A program made the translations under genes and the position numbers. Positions 1 through 11,171 of a DNA stretch of 64,000 nt are shown here, one piece after another; position 1 is the stretch's first letter, and each line of letters opens with the position of its first letter. The notes below the pieces were generated by a model. That model was given only the letters and a program-made list of their open reading frames with translations. It ran no database searches and was not told the origin of the DNA. The DNA comes from Begonia masoniana. Lineage: Eukaryota; Streptophyta; Magnoliopsida; Cucurbitales; Begoniaceae. The stretch covers positions 21,477,228 to 21,541,227 of the forward strand of contig CM039502.1 in NCBI GenBank assembly GCA_022432975.1, read 5' to 3'.

Positions 1-1
1 C

Positions 2-2271
2 TGTAGCATTATGCTACCGTTCGGAGAGTGTATGCACTCCGAGCAGGTTATACGGGGTGATATAGTGTCAGTTGGGGACCAAAAATTGTATGCCGATCTT
101 ATCGTCATCTGTATGAAAGGGTACGATGTCATTCTGGGGATGGACTGGCTGTTTAGACATCATGCCACCATCGACTGCAGGTCCGGGCTTGTAACTTTTA
201 AGCGCCCGAGCGGAGTAGAGTTCTCCTACCAGGCGATACCAAAGAGACATAGTATGCCTTTTATATCCACCTTGAAAGCTCAATAGCTGATGAAGTCAGG
301 ATGTGTCGGATTTCTTTCCCACGTAGTAGATGTTCAAAGGCAAGGTGTGGTGGAACTTCGAAATATTCCGGTAGTCTGAGACTTCCCTGAGGTTTTCCTA
401 GATAACCTACCAGGATTGCCACCCGATCGTGAGATCGAGTTCGAAATCGATGTATATCCTGGTACTGAACCGATATCGAAGAACCTGTATCGTATGGCGT
501 CGATTGAGTTGAGGGAGTTGAAGGCTCAGCTAAAAGAATTGGTGGACAAGGGTTTTGTGCACCCTAGTTTCTCTCCGTGGGGTGCTCCCGTCTTGTTCGT
601 CAAAAAGAAAGATGGGTCCCTACGTATGTGCATCGATTACCGTGAGCTGAACAAGTTGACTATCAAGAATAAGTACCCGTTGCCGAGGATCGATGATTTA
701 TTTGATCAGCTACAAGGGGCTCGGGTATTTTCCAAGATTGACTTACGCTCCGGCTATTACCAGTTGAAGGTCAGAGCTGATGATATTCCAAATACCGCCT
801 TCAGGACCCAGTACGGGCATTACGAGTTCTTGGTGATGTCGTTCGGGTTAACTAATGCTCCGGCAGCATTCATGGACCTGATGAACAGGATATTCCAAGA
901 TTTCTTGGATAAATTTGTAATCGTTTTCATCGACGACATTCTGGTTTACTCCAGAAGTAAGGCCGAGCACGAGGAGCACTTGGCAATTGTGCTATCAACT
1001 CTGAGGCAGCATCAATTATTTTCCAAACTATCAAAATGTGAATTCTGGCTGAGTAGGATTAATTTCCTAAGCCACGTGGTGTCTGCTGAAGGAGTGTCTG
1101 TGGACCTGGCCAAGATTGAGGCTGTAAGAGACTGGCCAAGGCCGAGGAATGCAAGCGAGGTACGGAGCTTTATCGGACTAGCTGGTTATTACAGGAAATT
1201 CATCAAGGGATTTTCTGTGATAGCGAAGCCTATGACCAGCTTGGCGAGGAAGGAAATCAAGTTCAAGTGGTCTAAAGCATGTGAGGTGAGCTTTCAGACA
1301 CTCAAACAAAAATTAACCACTGCTCCTCTATTAGTATTGCCGATTGAAGACGGCAAATTCAGCGTATATTGTGATGCTTCCAAGATTAGATTGGGGTGTG
1401 TACTAATGCAAGAAGGGAAAGTTGTAGCATACGCATCCAGACAACTGAAGAACCACGAGCAAAACTACCCTACTCACGATCTTGAGTTAGTGGCAGTTGT
1501 GTTTGCGCTGAAAGTATGGAGACACCACTTATACGGACAATCATGCGAGGTGTTTTCTGATCACAAGAGTTTAAAATACATATTCACTCAAAAGGAGTTA
1601 AACATGAGACAAAGGAGGTGGTTAGAATTTGTAAAAGATTATGATGTTGAGATTAAATACCACCCAGGTAAAGCTAACGTAGTAGCCGATGCATTGAGCA
1701 GGATGTCAGATACTATGCAACCAGCTATATCGGCCGTATCAATGCCTTTGAGGACATAGATACAGAAGTTCGATATGGAGGTAGTTTCTGGGCTGTCGGC
1801 CATACTAGCAAACTTGACGCTATGGCCCACTGTCCTAGACCAAATTAAGGAAGCCCAGAGGACTAATTCAAAGGAAATGGCCGATATTGTGAGCAAGTTG
1901 CCTATGGCCTCTTCCAAATTCAGCTATTCGAGAGATGGTATTCTTAAGTTCAGAGATAGATGGTATGTTCCGAAAGATGAAGAGTTACGAAAGAACATCT
2001 TGTCGGAAGCCCACTCATCTCCTTTCTCTGTGCATCCTGGAAGCACGAAGATGTTTCAAGACTTGAAACTTCACTTCTAGTGGCCGAATATGAAGAATGA
2101 AGTGGCCAAGTATGTGGAGTCTTGCATGATATGTCAACAAGTTAAGGCTGAACATCAACGACGAGGTGGAACACTTCAGCCTCTCCCGATTCCCGAGTGG
2201 AAATGGGAGAACATCACAATGGACTTTGTTGTTGGCCTTCCAAGAACGGCTAAAGGCCACAATAGCATATG
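2..2271 (+). pseudogene. gypsy pol remnant, part 1: protease to first part of integrase
   Basis: One frame reads from the window start to the solo LTR at 2272. It holds the end of the aspartic protease region ([12 protein letters not shown] near 140), reverse transcriptase with FIDDILVYS near 930, RNase H with YCDASK near 1368, and the integrase zinc-binding region (CMICQQ near 2128) into the first catalytic region (MDFVVGLP near 2220). In-frame stops are at 284 (TAG), 377 (TGA), 1757 (TAG) and 2078 (TAG); there is no frameshift. Compared with sibling copies, the codons lost were probably Trp, Arg, Glu and Trp. It cannot encode a working polyprotein. Confidence 0.9.
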
Positions 2272-5091
2272 TGTGACAGCCCGAAACCGAACCCGATCAG
2301 AGTTTGGGATCGGAGCCGTCACTCCGGGACAGTTAACGGGAAACAGTGACTATTTTTTTGAAACAGATCGGTCAAAACAGTGGACATTATACTTTTAAAA
2401 TATTTACAGAGAAACAGAATCGAATAACAGGAAACATGCACTGTCATCGCAAACCCTAAAAACGTAACTTTACAGAGAGGGAGAAACTACAGTGAGTAAC
2501 AGAAAACATTGACAGGGAGAGAGAGAGTTCTCGGGTGTAGAAATTTAAAACAGGTTTCAATAATGGATAACAGAACAGAAATTAGCATAAGGCTGGCAGA
2601 GGAGGAAACAGGAAACATTGGTGGAAGACTTAGGCGAATAACCGACGGAAGACTTAGTTTAAAAGAGCAGCGGAAGACTTAAATGACGTCAGCCGGAAGA
2701 TGTAAATGCAAAGACAGAAGCGGGGATGACGTCAGGCAGAAGATTAGAGCTATCGGTGGATTCAGATACGACAAAAGACGAACAGTATTCAGCGGAAGAG
2801 GCTGAGTAAAACTGGGCAGAAGAGGTGGTGATGCAGTCGGGAGATGAGTGACGTCAGGCGGAAGACACAGACAGTAGCTGAGATCGGATGAGGAGATGAC
2901 GTCAGTCGGAAGATGGATGACGTCAACGGAAGATATAAGCATTATACTGGCGGAAAAAAAACTAGGATGACGTCAGTCGGAAGACATATTTACACTGGGC
3001 GGATGACTTGGGTGACGTCAGCTGGAAGACGGAGTTTTAAACTGGGCGGAAGACTTATGCTGACATCTGCCGGAAGACGGAGTTTTAAACTGGGCGAAAG
3101 ACTTATGCTGACATCAGTCGGAACACATAAATACACCGGGCGGATGACTTTGATGACGTCAGCAGGAAGACATAGTTTTAAAGGCAAAATTTACAACTTT
3201 TACAGGGAGACATATGGGCAGGGAGCATCAAGCAGAAGACATAAAGGTTTCAGGCCTTCAAAACCTGATTCAAAATAAGATTTTGAAACACACTTTACAG
3301 ATGACAGATCTAATAAAAACAGACTACATGGATGACTCTAAAATTTGAGACCATCCATGCAAATCTTAAATCATGAAAATATTCTAAAACATTTCAGAAC
3401 ATTCAGAACATGAGTTCAACTATCAAATACAGCAGTTTTGAAAACTTTGACTCAGAATCTATACAGTATTTCGAAATTTGAAGGTCAGTAAGACATACTT
3501 TAAAATTGACAGGTTCAAGGAAATAAAATTACATGGACAGTTCCAAAACCAGAATTCATCCATGCATGAACTAATAGAAACATTCCAAACAAATTTCAGA
3601 ATACTTTAGAGTATAAACTTAACTGTCAAATACAGTGGTTCCTAAAACTGAAACATCAGAACTTGTACATTGTTTCAAAATCTGAGGGACAGTACAGAAC
3701 ATAACATATAATTACAGAAACTCCCAAAACAGAAGTTTTCTACAGGGCTTTTGACACAAAGACCAGAATTTCATAAAACTTTACAATATAAACTATATTT
3801 TAAAGACTTGAACCTCAGAACGGAATTATGTCTAACTGCAACAACCACCCTGTGAGCTCGATCCACCATTTACATCAGATCATCATTTTGAGGAACAAGG
3901 TCCTCGGTTTCAGGTTCAGTACCTACATCAGAGAGTTCACCTATGAGTCTAAAACTCAGTAAGGACATAATCAGAATGCAGTGATGCAAAATGCTATGCA
4001 TGCAGTTTTTTTTTTCAGAAATACGGTGACAGTACCGAGCATTAAGTTACAGTGGCAGTAGAATTAAGTGGAGCTTATAGGGGAACTGGCAAACAGTGGG
4101 GGAGGGGGAGGGTGCACTATCAGGCACATTCAGGGATACAGTACAGTAAACAGTTCTGAGGCCAGTACCCATCTCGCACTTAACCTGGTACATTTCAGTC
4201 GGATTTTATCTTGTTTAGTTTCAAACAGTGTACAGAAAACATTTGCATGTCTTTCAGAGAAAACGTGTATGCATGAACGTTGCTTGAACTTAAACAGGCA
4301 GACAGCAGAAATAAGACAACAGAAGGTAAATCGAAGCCAGACATTTCAGAACATAGACTATAACCTTTCTACCCAAAACAACCCGACAGAATAGGAAACC
4401 TAGTACCTTCGTGATGTAGGGCCTTAAGGGCCAACCTACGGTTATGAACTTACCTGTTTTTCCTCGATGCAGTTAGCTAGAAGGTCTCGAAAATGCTCGA
4501 ACCTGTTTGCTGCAATGTAGTGAAATTAAACAAGCTGCAAATGCTAACAAATAACTTGTAGAATATGCAGCAAGCTCATTTCAACTCTTTAGGAAAACAC
4601 ACTAACGTATTTTCATCCAAAATAGTGAGTTTTCACAGAAATAATAACCCTAAACCCTAGTGAAAACTCGAATTAATCTTGTCCAAAATCAATAACTTCC
4701 GTAGATGATTACCTTGGTTGAAGGAAACAGAAGAAAAATGAGGAAACAAACTGTTGGTGCTTTGTCAAAATCGCCAGGAAGAGAGAACAAAGAGCAGTGG
4801 AAAGAAACAGATGAGAAGTGAGGGTTTCATGTAGGAGGAAGAACTTAGCTTCTTCATCAAGTCGCCAGATGTCACTTAACCATTGGTTATTTCCTACCAA
4901 CCTTAATTTATCTCCAATTTACCCTTCCATGCATTTTAAACTTAATGTTTAGTTTAGTTAGCCTTTAGTTCAGTTCTCTCCCTATTAAATGCTCCAAAGT
5001 TTACAATAAAATAGTTATTGTAATAATGGCAAATTAAATCTATACAATAATTCAACCGATTATTACATGGCCGAAAATGCCGGGTGTTATA
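2272..5091 (-). mobile_element. Solo LTR of the same gypsy family, reverse orientation, inside pol
   Basis: This 2820-bp insert starts TGTGACAGCC and ends GGGTGTTATA. Read on the minus strand it begins TATAACACCCGGC, so the usual TG has become TA. It is flanked by a perfect duplication, ATATG, at 2267-2271 and 5092-5096; removing the insert and one copy restores the pol frame between the two halves. The insert has no coding region. Its minus strand resembles the LTR at 6125-8820, including clustered TGACGTCA motifs and a candidate exon at 4454-4502. A full element probably recombined between its LTRs to leave this one. Confidence 0.92.
2630..3190 (-). repeat. TGACGTCA-rich degenerate tandem repeat in the solo LTR
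   Basis: Repeated modules carry GACGTCA next to CGGAAGA, read on the plus strand (first TGACGTCA at 2694-2701). They are the reverse complement of the array at 8080-8500 in the 3' LTR of the surrounding element. The palindrome TGACGTCA is a known core site for plant bZIP factors; any role in LTR transcription is inference. Confidence 0.75.
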
Positions 5092-5096
5092 ATATG

Positions 5097-6084
5097 GGTC
5101 ATAGTGGACAGATTGACGAAGTCGGCCCATTTTCTATCTGTGAAGATGACATTCTCTATGGACCAGTATGCAGAACTATACATTAGTGAGATTGTCAAGC
5201 TGCATGGGGTACCAGTGTTGATTGTATCTGACCGAGATCCTAGATTCACATCGAGGTTCTAGAAAAGCTTGCAAGGCTCCCTGGGCACCAAGTTGGATTT
5301 CAGCACGGCGTTTCATCCACAGACGGACAGGCAATCTGAGAGAATAATCCAAATACTGGAGGATATGTTAAGGTCGTGCATGCTGGAATTTCATACTCGT
5401 TGGAGTAGATACTTGCCGCTTGTAGAGTTCGCTTATAACAACAGCTACCAGGCTACAATCGGTATGGCTCCGTATGAAGCTCTTTACGGCAGAAAGTGTA
5501 GATCCCCATTGTGTTGGGATGAGGTCGGAGAAACCAAGCTTATCGGCCCTGAGATATTACAGTAGATGTCTGAGGTGATAGCTGCTATCAAGCAAAAAAT
5601 AAAGATTGCTCAGAGTCGATAGAAAAGTTATGCGGATCATAGGAGGAGAGACTTAGAGTTCGCTGAGGGCGATGAAGTATTCCTGAAAGTGTCACCCTTC
5701 AAGGGCGTAATGAGATTCGGTAAGAAAGGAAAGCTCAGCCCACAGTTCATTGGCCCTTTTCCCATCTTGAAGCGTGTGGGAAGCATGGCTTATAGGCTGC
5801 AGCCACCAGCGTCTATGGATGGTGTTCACAATGTTTTCCATGTTTCGATGCTGAGGAAGTGTGTACGAGATCCAACTTAGATCGTGGAGCATGTGGACTT
5901 TGATATTATGCCGACGCTGACATATGAAGAAAGACCTATACAGATATTAGATATGTCACTCAAGGTGTTGCGCAACAGGGTAGTCCCATTGGTGAAAGTT
6001 TTGTGGCGCAATCATAATGTGGAGGAAGCCACGTGGGAAAGACAAGAGGATGTTAGAGCCAAATATCCAGAGTTATTCGCTTAG
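5097..6084 (+). pseudogene. gypsy pol remnant, part 2: integrase core and chromodomain
   Basis: The polyprotein frame continues after the solo LTR. It holds the second integrase catalytic Asp ([12 protein letters not shown] near 5227), the Glu region (FHPQTDRQSERI, 5308 on), the GPY/F-type C-terminal part (FIGPFPILKR near 5748) and a chromodomain ending in [15 protein letters not shown]. In-frame stops are at 5260, 5563, 5620 and 5878, all TAG. Siblings have Trp (TGG) or Gln (CAG) there, so all four fit C-to-T type changes. The normal stop is at 6082-6084. Confidence 0.9.
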
Positions 6085-6124
6085 GCAAATTTTGGAGACA
6101 AAATTTTTGTTAAGATGGATGGAA

Positions 6125-8820
6125 TTTAACACCCAACATTTTTTCGTGTAATTATTTCCCCGAATAATTAAACGGGATTACTCCGATATTAATGCAATGA
6201 CTGTTTTTAATAAAATTGTCCTCATGATTAATAGAACGAAGGGGATTCGTGAGACCGAATCGACTGACTAAATAATGTTTTGGTTAAAAACCAATGGAAG
6301 GGCAAATTGGAGAGAATTTAAGGTTGGTGGGAGATAGCCAGTGGATAACTGACACTTGGCAACTTGTTGAGGAAGCTAAGTCCTTCCTCCTACGTGAAAT
6401 ATGCATTTCACTTCTCTGCTTCTTTGCTTTCTCTCTTCCTGGCGACTGAAACAAAGTACCAAACCTTGTTTCTCCTGCATTCTTCTGTTTCCTTCAGTAA
6501 AAGGTAAGCATCTACTCATGCTAACAAGTTTGGACAAGTTTAATGTGGGTTTTTACCGAAATTTGGGGTTATGGTATTTAGAGAAAAACTCACTGTCTTT
6601 GGACGAAAACACGTTGGTGTGTTTTCTAAAGATTTGAAACGTGTTGCTGCTGATTCTTCTAACTTATTAGTTAGCATTTGCAGCATTGTTTATTTCTCTA
6701 CGTGCTTGTTACAGATCTGTGCATTCCCGAGACTTTCCAGCCAACTGCATCGCGGATATCAGGTAAGTTCATACCCATAGGATGACCCTTAAGGCCCTAC
6801 ATCACGGAGGTACTAGGTATTTTTGTTCTGTCGGGTTGTTTCCGGGTAGAAGGATTAGAGTTATGTTATGTGTTTCCCTTGTTATGTTTCTGTTGTCTTA
6901 ATTGTTGTTCTCTGCTGTTTAAGTTGAAGAACTGTACTCGAGCATGCATACACGTTTTTCTCGAAAGTTCATGCAAAACCGTTTTCTGCACACTGTTTGA
7001 AACTAAACAAGATAAAATTTGACTGAAATGTACTGGTTAAGTGCGGGATGGGGACTGGCCCCCAGATCTATTTCTGTTATGTTCTGTATTACTGTTTGTG
7101 CCTGATAGTGCACCACTGTTCACCAGTTCCCCTATAAGCCCCACTTATACCCCTCTGCCACTGAAACGTAATGTTCTGTACTGTCACTGTATTTCTGAAA
7201 GTTCATGCATAGCATATGCATCACTACATTATTTTATATGTTCTTACTGAGTTTTAGACTCATAGGTGAACTCCCTGATGTAGATAATGAACCCAAAAAT
7301 TAGGACTTCGTGCCTCAGTCTGATGAATAGGAGGCTGGTGGTTCGAGCTCTTGGGTTGGTTGTGGCTGTCAGACAAATTCCCGACTGAGAGAGTGAAATT
7401 CTAAACTATGTTCTGTTTAAGTATTTAAAACTTCTGTGTTGGATATTCTGCAAATATATGTTAGGTTCTATACTGATCCTCAGATTTTATAACAACGCAC
7501 AGATTTTGATGTCTAAGTTTCAAAACTACTGTATTTGACAGTTTAATTCATGTTCTGAATGTTCTGGAAATTGTTGGGGATATTTTCTGTTAGTTGTGCA
7601 TGGATGACTTCTGGTTTTAGGACTATCCATGTAGCCTGTTTATTTGAATCTGACAATTGTAAAGTATGCTTTACAATCTTGTTTAGAATCGGGTATTGAA
7701 AGTCTACAATTTTCATGCCTTCTGTTTGTACTGTATTTGATAGTTGAATCATGTTCTGAAGTATTCTAAAATGGTTTGGAATATTTTCTGTTAGTCTATG
7801 CATAGATGGTCTCTGGTTTTTGAGCTATCCATGCAGTGTGCCTTCCTGAATTTGTCAATTGTAAAGCATGTTTCACAATCTTGTTTTGATTCAGGTTTTG
7901 GAGATCTGAAACTTTTATTGCCCTCTGTTTATATATGTTTCCCTGCTAAATGTTATCAATTTTGCCTTGAATATTTTATCATCCACCGATAGTCACTGTT
8001 CACATTTTGTCTTATTTGCATCTTCCGCCAAACAGTGATTCTGTCATAGGTTTTTCTTCTGCCGATTACGTAAATGCCTGTATCTTTCGGTTGACGTCAT
8101 CCATCACCCGGCTGACGTCATCACCTCATCTGATTCTATCTGCTGCCGGCATCTACCGTCTGACGTCATCTCTTATTCCGATGATGTCACCCACTGTTTA
8201 TATCTTCCGATTCTATCTGCTGCCTGCATCTTCCGTCTGACGTCATCTCCTCTTCCGATGACGTCACCCATTGTTTATATCTTCCGATTCTATCTGCTGC
8301 CTGCATCTTCCGTCTGACGTCATCTCCTCTTCCGATGACGTCACCAACTGTTTATATCTTCCGATTCTATCTGCTGCCTGCATCTTCCATCTGACATCAT
8401 CTCCTCTTCTGATGACGTCACCCACTGTTTATATCTTCCGATTCTATCTACTGCCTGTATCTTCCGCCTGACGTCACCCATCTTCCGCCCAGTTTTACTC
8501 AGTCTCTTCCGCTGAACACTGTTTGTCTTTTGTCTTATTATATTCACCGATTGCACTGTTTCATTTCTCCTTGCTTCCAATCTTCCTGCTCTCCTTCTGC
8601 CATTCATTCTCTAGTCTAGTTTTTAACTGTTTCTTTATCTCTATTTTGATTCCAACTTCTGAAAATGTTTTCCTTCTCTGTTAAGCTTTAAGGTTTTACT
8701 CTTAAAAGTTCAGTCTGTTTTCTGTTTGTTTCCTAATGTTCTGTTCATTTATGTTCAAAAAAAAAAAATGTATCCCGGAGTGATGGCTCTCGGACCCCGA
8801 TCGGGTGTGGGGTCGTCACA
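6125..8820 (+). repeat. 3' LTR (2696 bp) of the truncated gypsy element
   Basis: It begins TTTAACACCCAAC, a decayed TGTAACACCC start, about 40 bp after the pol stop, and ends GGGGTCGTCACA before unrelated sequence. It has splice-like signals: a donor AAAAG|GTAAGC at 6504/6505, then a 58-bp candidate exon at 6715-6772 between CTTGTTACAG and CAG|GTAAGTT. A 77-bp tandem array with TGACGTCA lies at 8080-8500. It shares structure with the reverse solo LTR at 2272-5091. No coding region. Confidence 0.88.
8080..8500 (+). repeat. 77-bp tandem repeat with paired GACGTCA motifs, about 4 copies
   Basis: The phrase TGTTTATATCTTCCGATTC starts at 8195, 8272, 8349 and 8426, exactly 77 bp apart. Each unit carries two GACGTC-type motifs (CTGACGTCATC and GATGACGTCACC), some mutated to GACATCA or GATGTCA. 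The first TGACGTCA, at 8092, lies in a more degenerate upstream part of the array. Confidence 0.9.
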
Positions 8821-8822
8821 AG

Positions 8823-9065
8823 ACACACCACCAGCACTTGCAGCAAGTGCTTGACATACAACAGAGTCAGCAGCGGGACATCCAGCTCGTCATAGGCAGA
8901 GTCGATGAGCTCACCATGAGACGGAGTGGAATGATCGTGTCCTAGAGAGAGGTGACTAAGTTACAAAATTATCTCGTTGAGTCCTATAGAGAGATGGATG
9001 AGAGGTTCTAGCGTTGGATGACAAACAATGACAACAACAAAGACGATGATGACACACCGGCGTAG
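8823..9065 (+). pseudogene. C-terminal remnant of an unidentified Gln-rich, coiled-coil-like ORF
   Basis: One frame reads HHQHLQQVLDIQQSQQRDIQ and continues with helix-forming, charged residues, ending DDDDTPA before TAG at 9063-9065. In-frame stops occur at 8942 and 9009. The spacing of Leu, Ile and Val suggests a coiled coil. I do not recognise the family. It may be the tail of a transposon accessory protein, because it points towards the MULE transposase on the opposite strand. The upstream part has been displaced or lost where the gypsy LTR ends at 8820. The TAG at 9063 is followed by plausible T-rich 3' UTR. Confidence 0.45.
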
Positions 9066-9523
9066 TTTAGTTTAGTTTTTGTATGTAAATTTTATGTACT
9101 TTAATTTTATGTCGTGTAGTCTATTTTTGTAATAATGCACCTTTTAATATATTTTTTTTAAAAATTATATAAATTTAGTAATGGAAATATGGAATTATAT
9201 ATTTATTAATTACTATATATTTTTAAAATTTAATAATGTATTTATATATAAATTTAATATAAATTAATATATTATTTCATTAATCTAAAATAAATAAGTA
9301 TTGTTCAAATAAACTCCAACAAATAATTACAATTTGAAACACTTGTCAAAAATAAATAAATTAAATACTTAGCATACTACAAAGAATTATAGGCAGCAAT
9401 GCCAAAAAAAAAAATATCTCGATCCTTAGCTTACGAATAGTAAAAAATTTCTGACTCGACCGCGTACCGAAGATTCCTACACATAATGAAATGACAGTAC
9501 AATAAAAAAGAATGACGATGTGT
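9066..9523. other. AT-rich spacer between two convergent transposon gene remnants
   Basis: It has runs of TATATA and AATTTAATAA, no coding region and no clear repeat. It lies between the 3' end of the plus-strand Gln-rich remnant and the 3' end of the minus-strand MULE transposase, so it probably holds both 3' UTRs. No terminal inverted repeat was seen. Confidence 0.5.
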
Positions 9524-9833
9524 TTATGAGAGAAATGTGTTGAAACGTACTTGCGTCCCGTGGTATGTGTTGAAACCCATAAATGTGTCTTGCGAAGCAG
9601 CGCCTGAAGTTGATCCTCTGTTGGGACAAGTGCGAGTATTATGCTCCTGCTGCTGACATATACCACACCGCACGGTAGAGTTCCTCTTTCTAACTCTAGA
9701 GCTTGACGGCTCTTCGGCATGTCGCCCTCTTGTCTTATTTGGCCTATCAAGTTGATGCTTTCTTTTGGACCGGAGGATTTCGTGCATACCTTCTAGGGGC
9801 GACCACATTAGTTGGCCGCTCACGGGTTGCATA
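9524..9833 (-). pseudogene. MULE transposase, C-terminal part with CCHC zinc knuckle
   Basis: The minus strand encodes about 100 residues: a basic linker (RSKRKHQLDRPNKTRG), then CGICQQQEHNTRTC, a CX2CX4HX4C zinc knuckle. This arrangement, a basic linker followed by a zinc knuckle, is typical of the C-terminus of MuDR-like transposases, which cut and paste DNA in the nucleus. The frame is cut at 9833 by the copia element; its upstream part resumes at 59881, after the copia 3' LTR, with the duplication GCATA on both sides. The stop at 9524-9526 follows the knuckle by about 34 residues. Confidence 0.8.
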
Positions 9834-10059
9834 TGTTAGCTTAAATGCGTTTAAGCACTATATTTTTTATGATTATGTTTTTAGTCTGGATGATTATGAA
9901 ATATATGTTATGAATAATTGGAGTATTATGACTATTGCATTTATATGGAAATGCCCTTTGAAAAGGGGCATTAAGTGTTTCTGACGATTTTGTGTTTAAG
10001 TGTTTTTAGTCTGAAATTAATAGTCTACAGTCAAGCTGTTAGCGATAGTCCACAGTTAA

Positions 10060-10400
10060 GGCAAAATCGCTTGTCCACAAAATGCTTTCAGAGAAAGAAA
10101 TCAAACGTCCTCGTCCACACGAGAATTAGAATGTCACGTGAAAGTCAGGTGGTTTTTAAGTCAGACTCAATCGTCCACCGTCAACAGAAGAATCAAGACA
10201 GATCTTATTGTTCACGATCAAAGGAAGACACAGTCGTCCACGGTTGAAGAGTGATGCAGTCGTCCACGATAACTAAAGACGCAGTCGTCTACGGTTGAAG
10301 AGAGACACAGTCGTCCACGATAACTAAAGACACAGTCGTCCACGCTCAAAAGACAGACGCTCGTCCACATTTAAAAGAATAGCATCTTCGTCCAAAGTCT
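10060..10400 (+). repeat. Cluster of about 11 CGTCCAC-type motifs upstream of the TATA box
   Basis: CGTCCAC or near copies recur every 20-40 bp, several within a degenerate repeat that alternates CAGTCGTCCACGATAACTAA and CAGTCGTCYACGGTTGAAG. The same cluster lies at about 58840-59160 in the 3' LTR. A position just upstream of the TATA box suggests transcription-factor sites; no named factor can be assigned. Confidence 0.75.
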
Positions 10401-10597
10401 TAGCGCTAGAAATTTAAAATTCCATGAAGCAACAGTGACACTCTTTCAGAGCCTTAACTCCAGATCATTTATAGCGTAGAACGAAAGTGACTTCAGAACG
10501 CAACAGCTAGCTATCTATGTATGGATGTTTCTCCAACGGATATATTTCCATATTCAGACGAGAAGCCCTAAAGAACTGAAGCCCATAACAGTTAGAG

Positions 10598-10604
10598 TAT
10601 ATAA
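10598..10604 (+). promoter_or_regulatory. TATA box of the copia 5' LTR
   Basis: TATATAA in the context GAGTATATAAGGGAAAAAG, kept in the 3' LTR at 59364-59370. It probably sets the U3/R boundary about 30 bp downstream. Confidence 0.75.
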
Positions 10605-11106
10605 GGGAAAAAGAAGCTCGGGAGAAACAACTTTTTGCGAATATTATCTTTGAATTCACATGAGCTGAAACCCTTGAATACTCTCTGTATTTTATTCCAC
10701 ATCTCTCTATTTTTCCTGAACTTGAGATTCATCAGTGTGAGAGACTGTAGTCTGTGCTAAAAAGTATACTCTTACTTTTAAATTGTAAAGACAATGAATT
10801 GTCGCCCGTGAAGAGCAATCCGGTTTTTGTAAAAGGCAGTAGATCGATGCCCGTGAAATGCGATCTGTTTTTCTCTGAGGAGAAGGAAAGAATCTTCAAG
10901 GGGGAAACCTTGAAGCGTGGACGTAGGCAGGTTTTGGCCGAACCACGTTAAAAACTCTGGTGTTGTTTTTTTCTCTCTCTTTACTTTTATTGCTTGATTG
11001 TTTGCTGGTAATTAGAAGTTGAATACAAGAGAGATATTGATTAGATTAAAATTTTAAGAATTAAAAAGTCTAATTCACCCCCCTCTTAGACAATAACGGT
11101 CTTTCA

Positions 11107-11123
11107 ATTGGTATCAAAGCAAG
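11107..11123 (+). other. Copia primer-binding site
   Basis: TTGGTATCAAAGCAAGG starts one base after the LTR. It resembles the complement of the 3' end of plant initiator tRNA-Met (TGGTATCAGAGC), with one change. It is where minus-strand cDNA synthesis would start. Confidence 0.8.
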
Positions 11124-11171
11124 GTTAAATATTGTCTAAGCTGTTATCTAGAAAATACTGTGATATTCAAA

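Larger units (their letters stand above)
1..8820 (+). mobile_element. Ty3-gypsy (Tekay/Del chromovirus-like) element, 5' truncated by the window
   Basis: The window opens inside the protease region of a gypsy polyprotein. Reverse transcriptase, RNase H, integrase and chromodomain follow in order, then a degenerate polypurine stretch and a 3' LTR ending at 8820 with GTCGTCACA. The gag and 5' LTR lie outside the window, so the duplication at this element's ends cannot be checked. The element is old: the reading frame has at least eight stop codons, and a solo LTR of the same kind (2272-5091) sits in the integrase region. Clade placement rests on the chromodomain and on similarity to the three other gypsy polyproteins in the window. 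Confidence 0.9.
9834..11106 (+). repeat. Copia 5' LTR (1273 bp)
   Basis: It starts TGTTAGCTTAAATGCG and ends AATAACGGTCTTTCA, directly before the primer-binding site. It is collinear with the 3' LTR at 58600-59875. It has a cluster of CGTCCAC motifs (10069-10390) in the promoter region and a TATA box at 10598. The short ORFs in it have no support as genes. Confidence 0.95.

Noticed and set aside
2913..3278. 121-codon basic frame
   Set aside because: It runs through the TGACGTCA repeat of a reverse solo LTR; the residues mirror the repeat and no start context or homologue is evident.
9361..9750. 129-codon minus-strand frame
   Set aside because: It overlaps the MULE zinc-knuckle frame (9524-9833) in another phase and runs on into AT-rich spacer; only the latter shows a recognisable motif.
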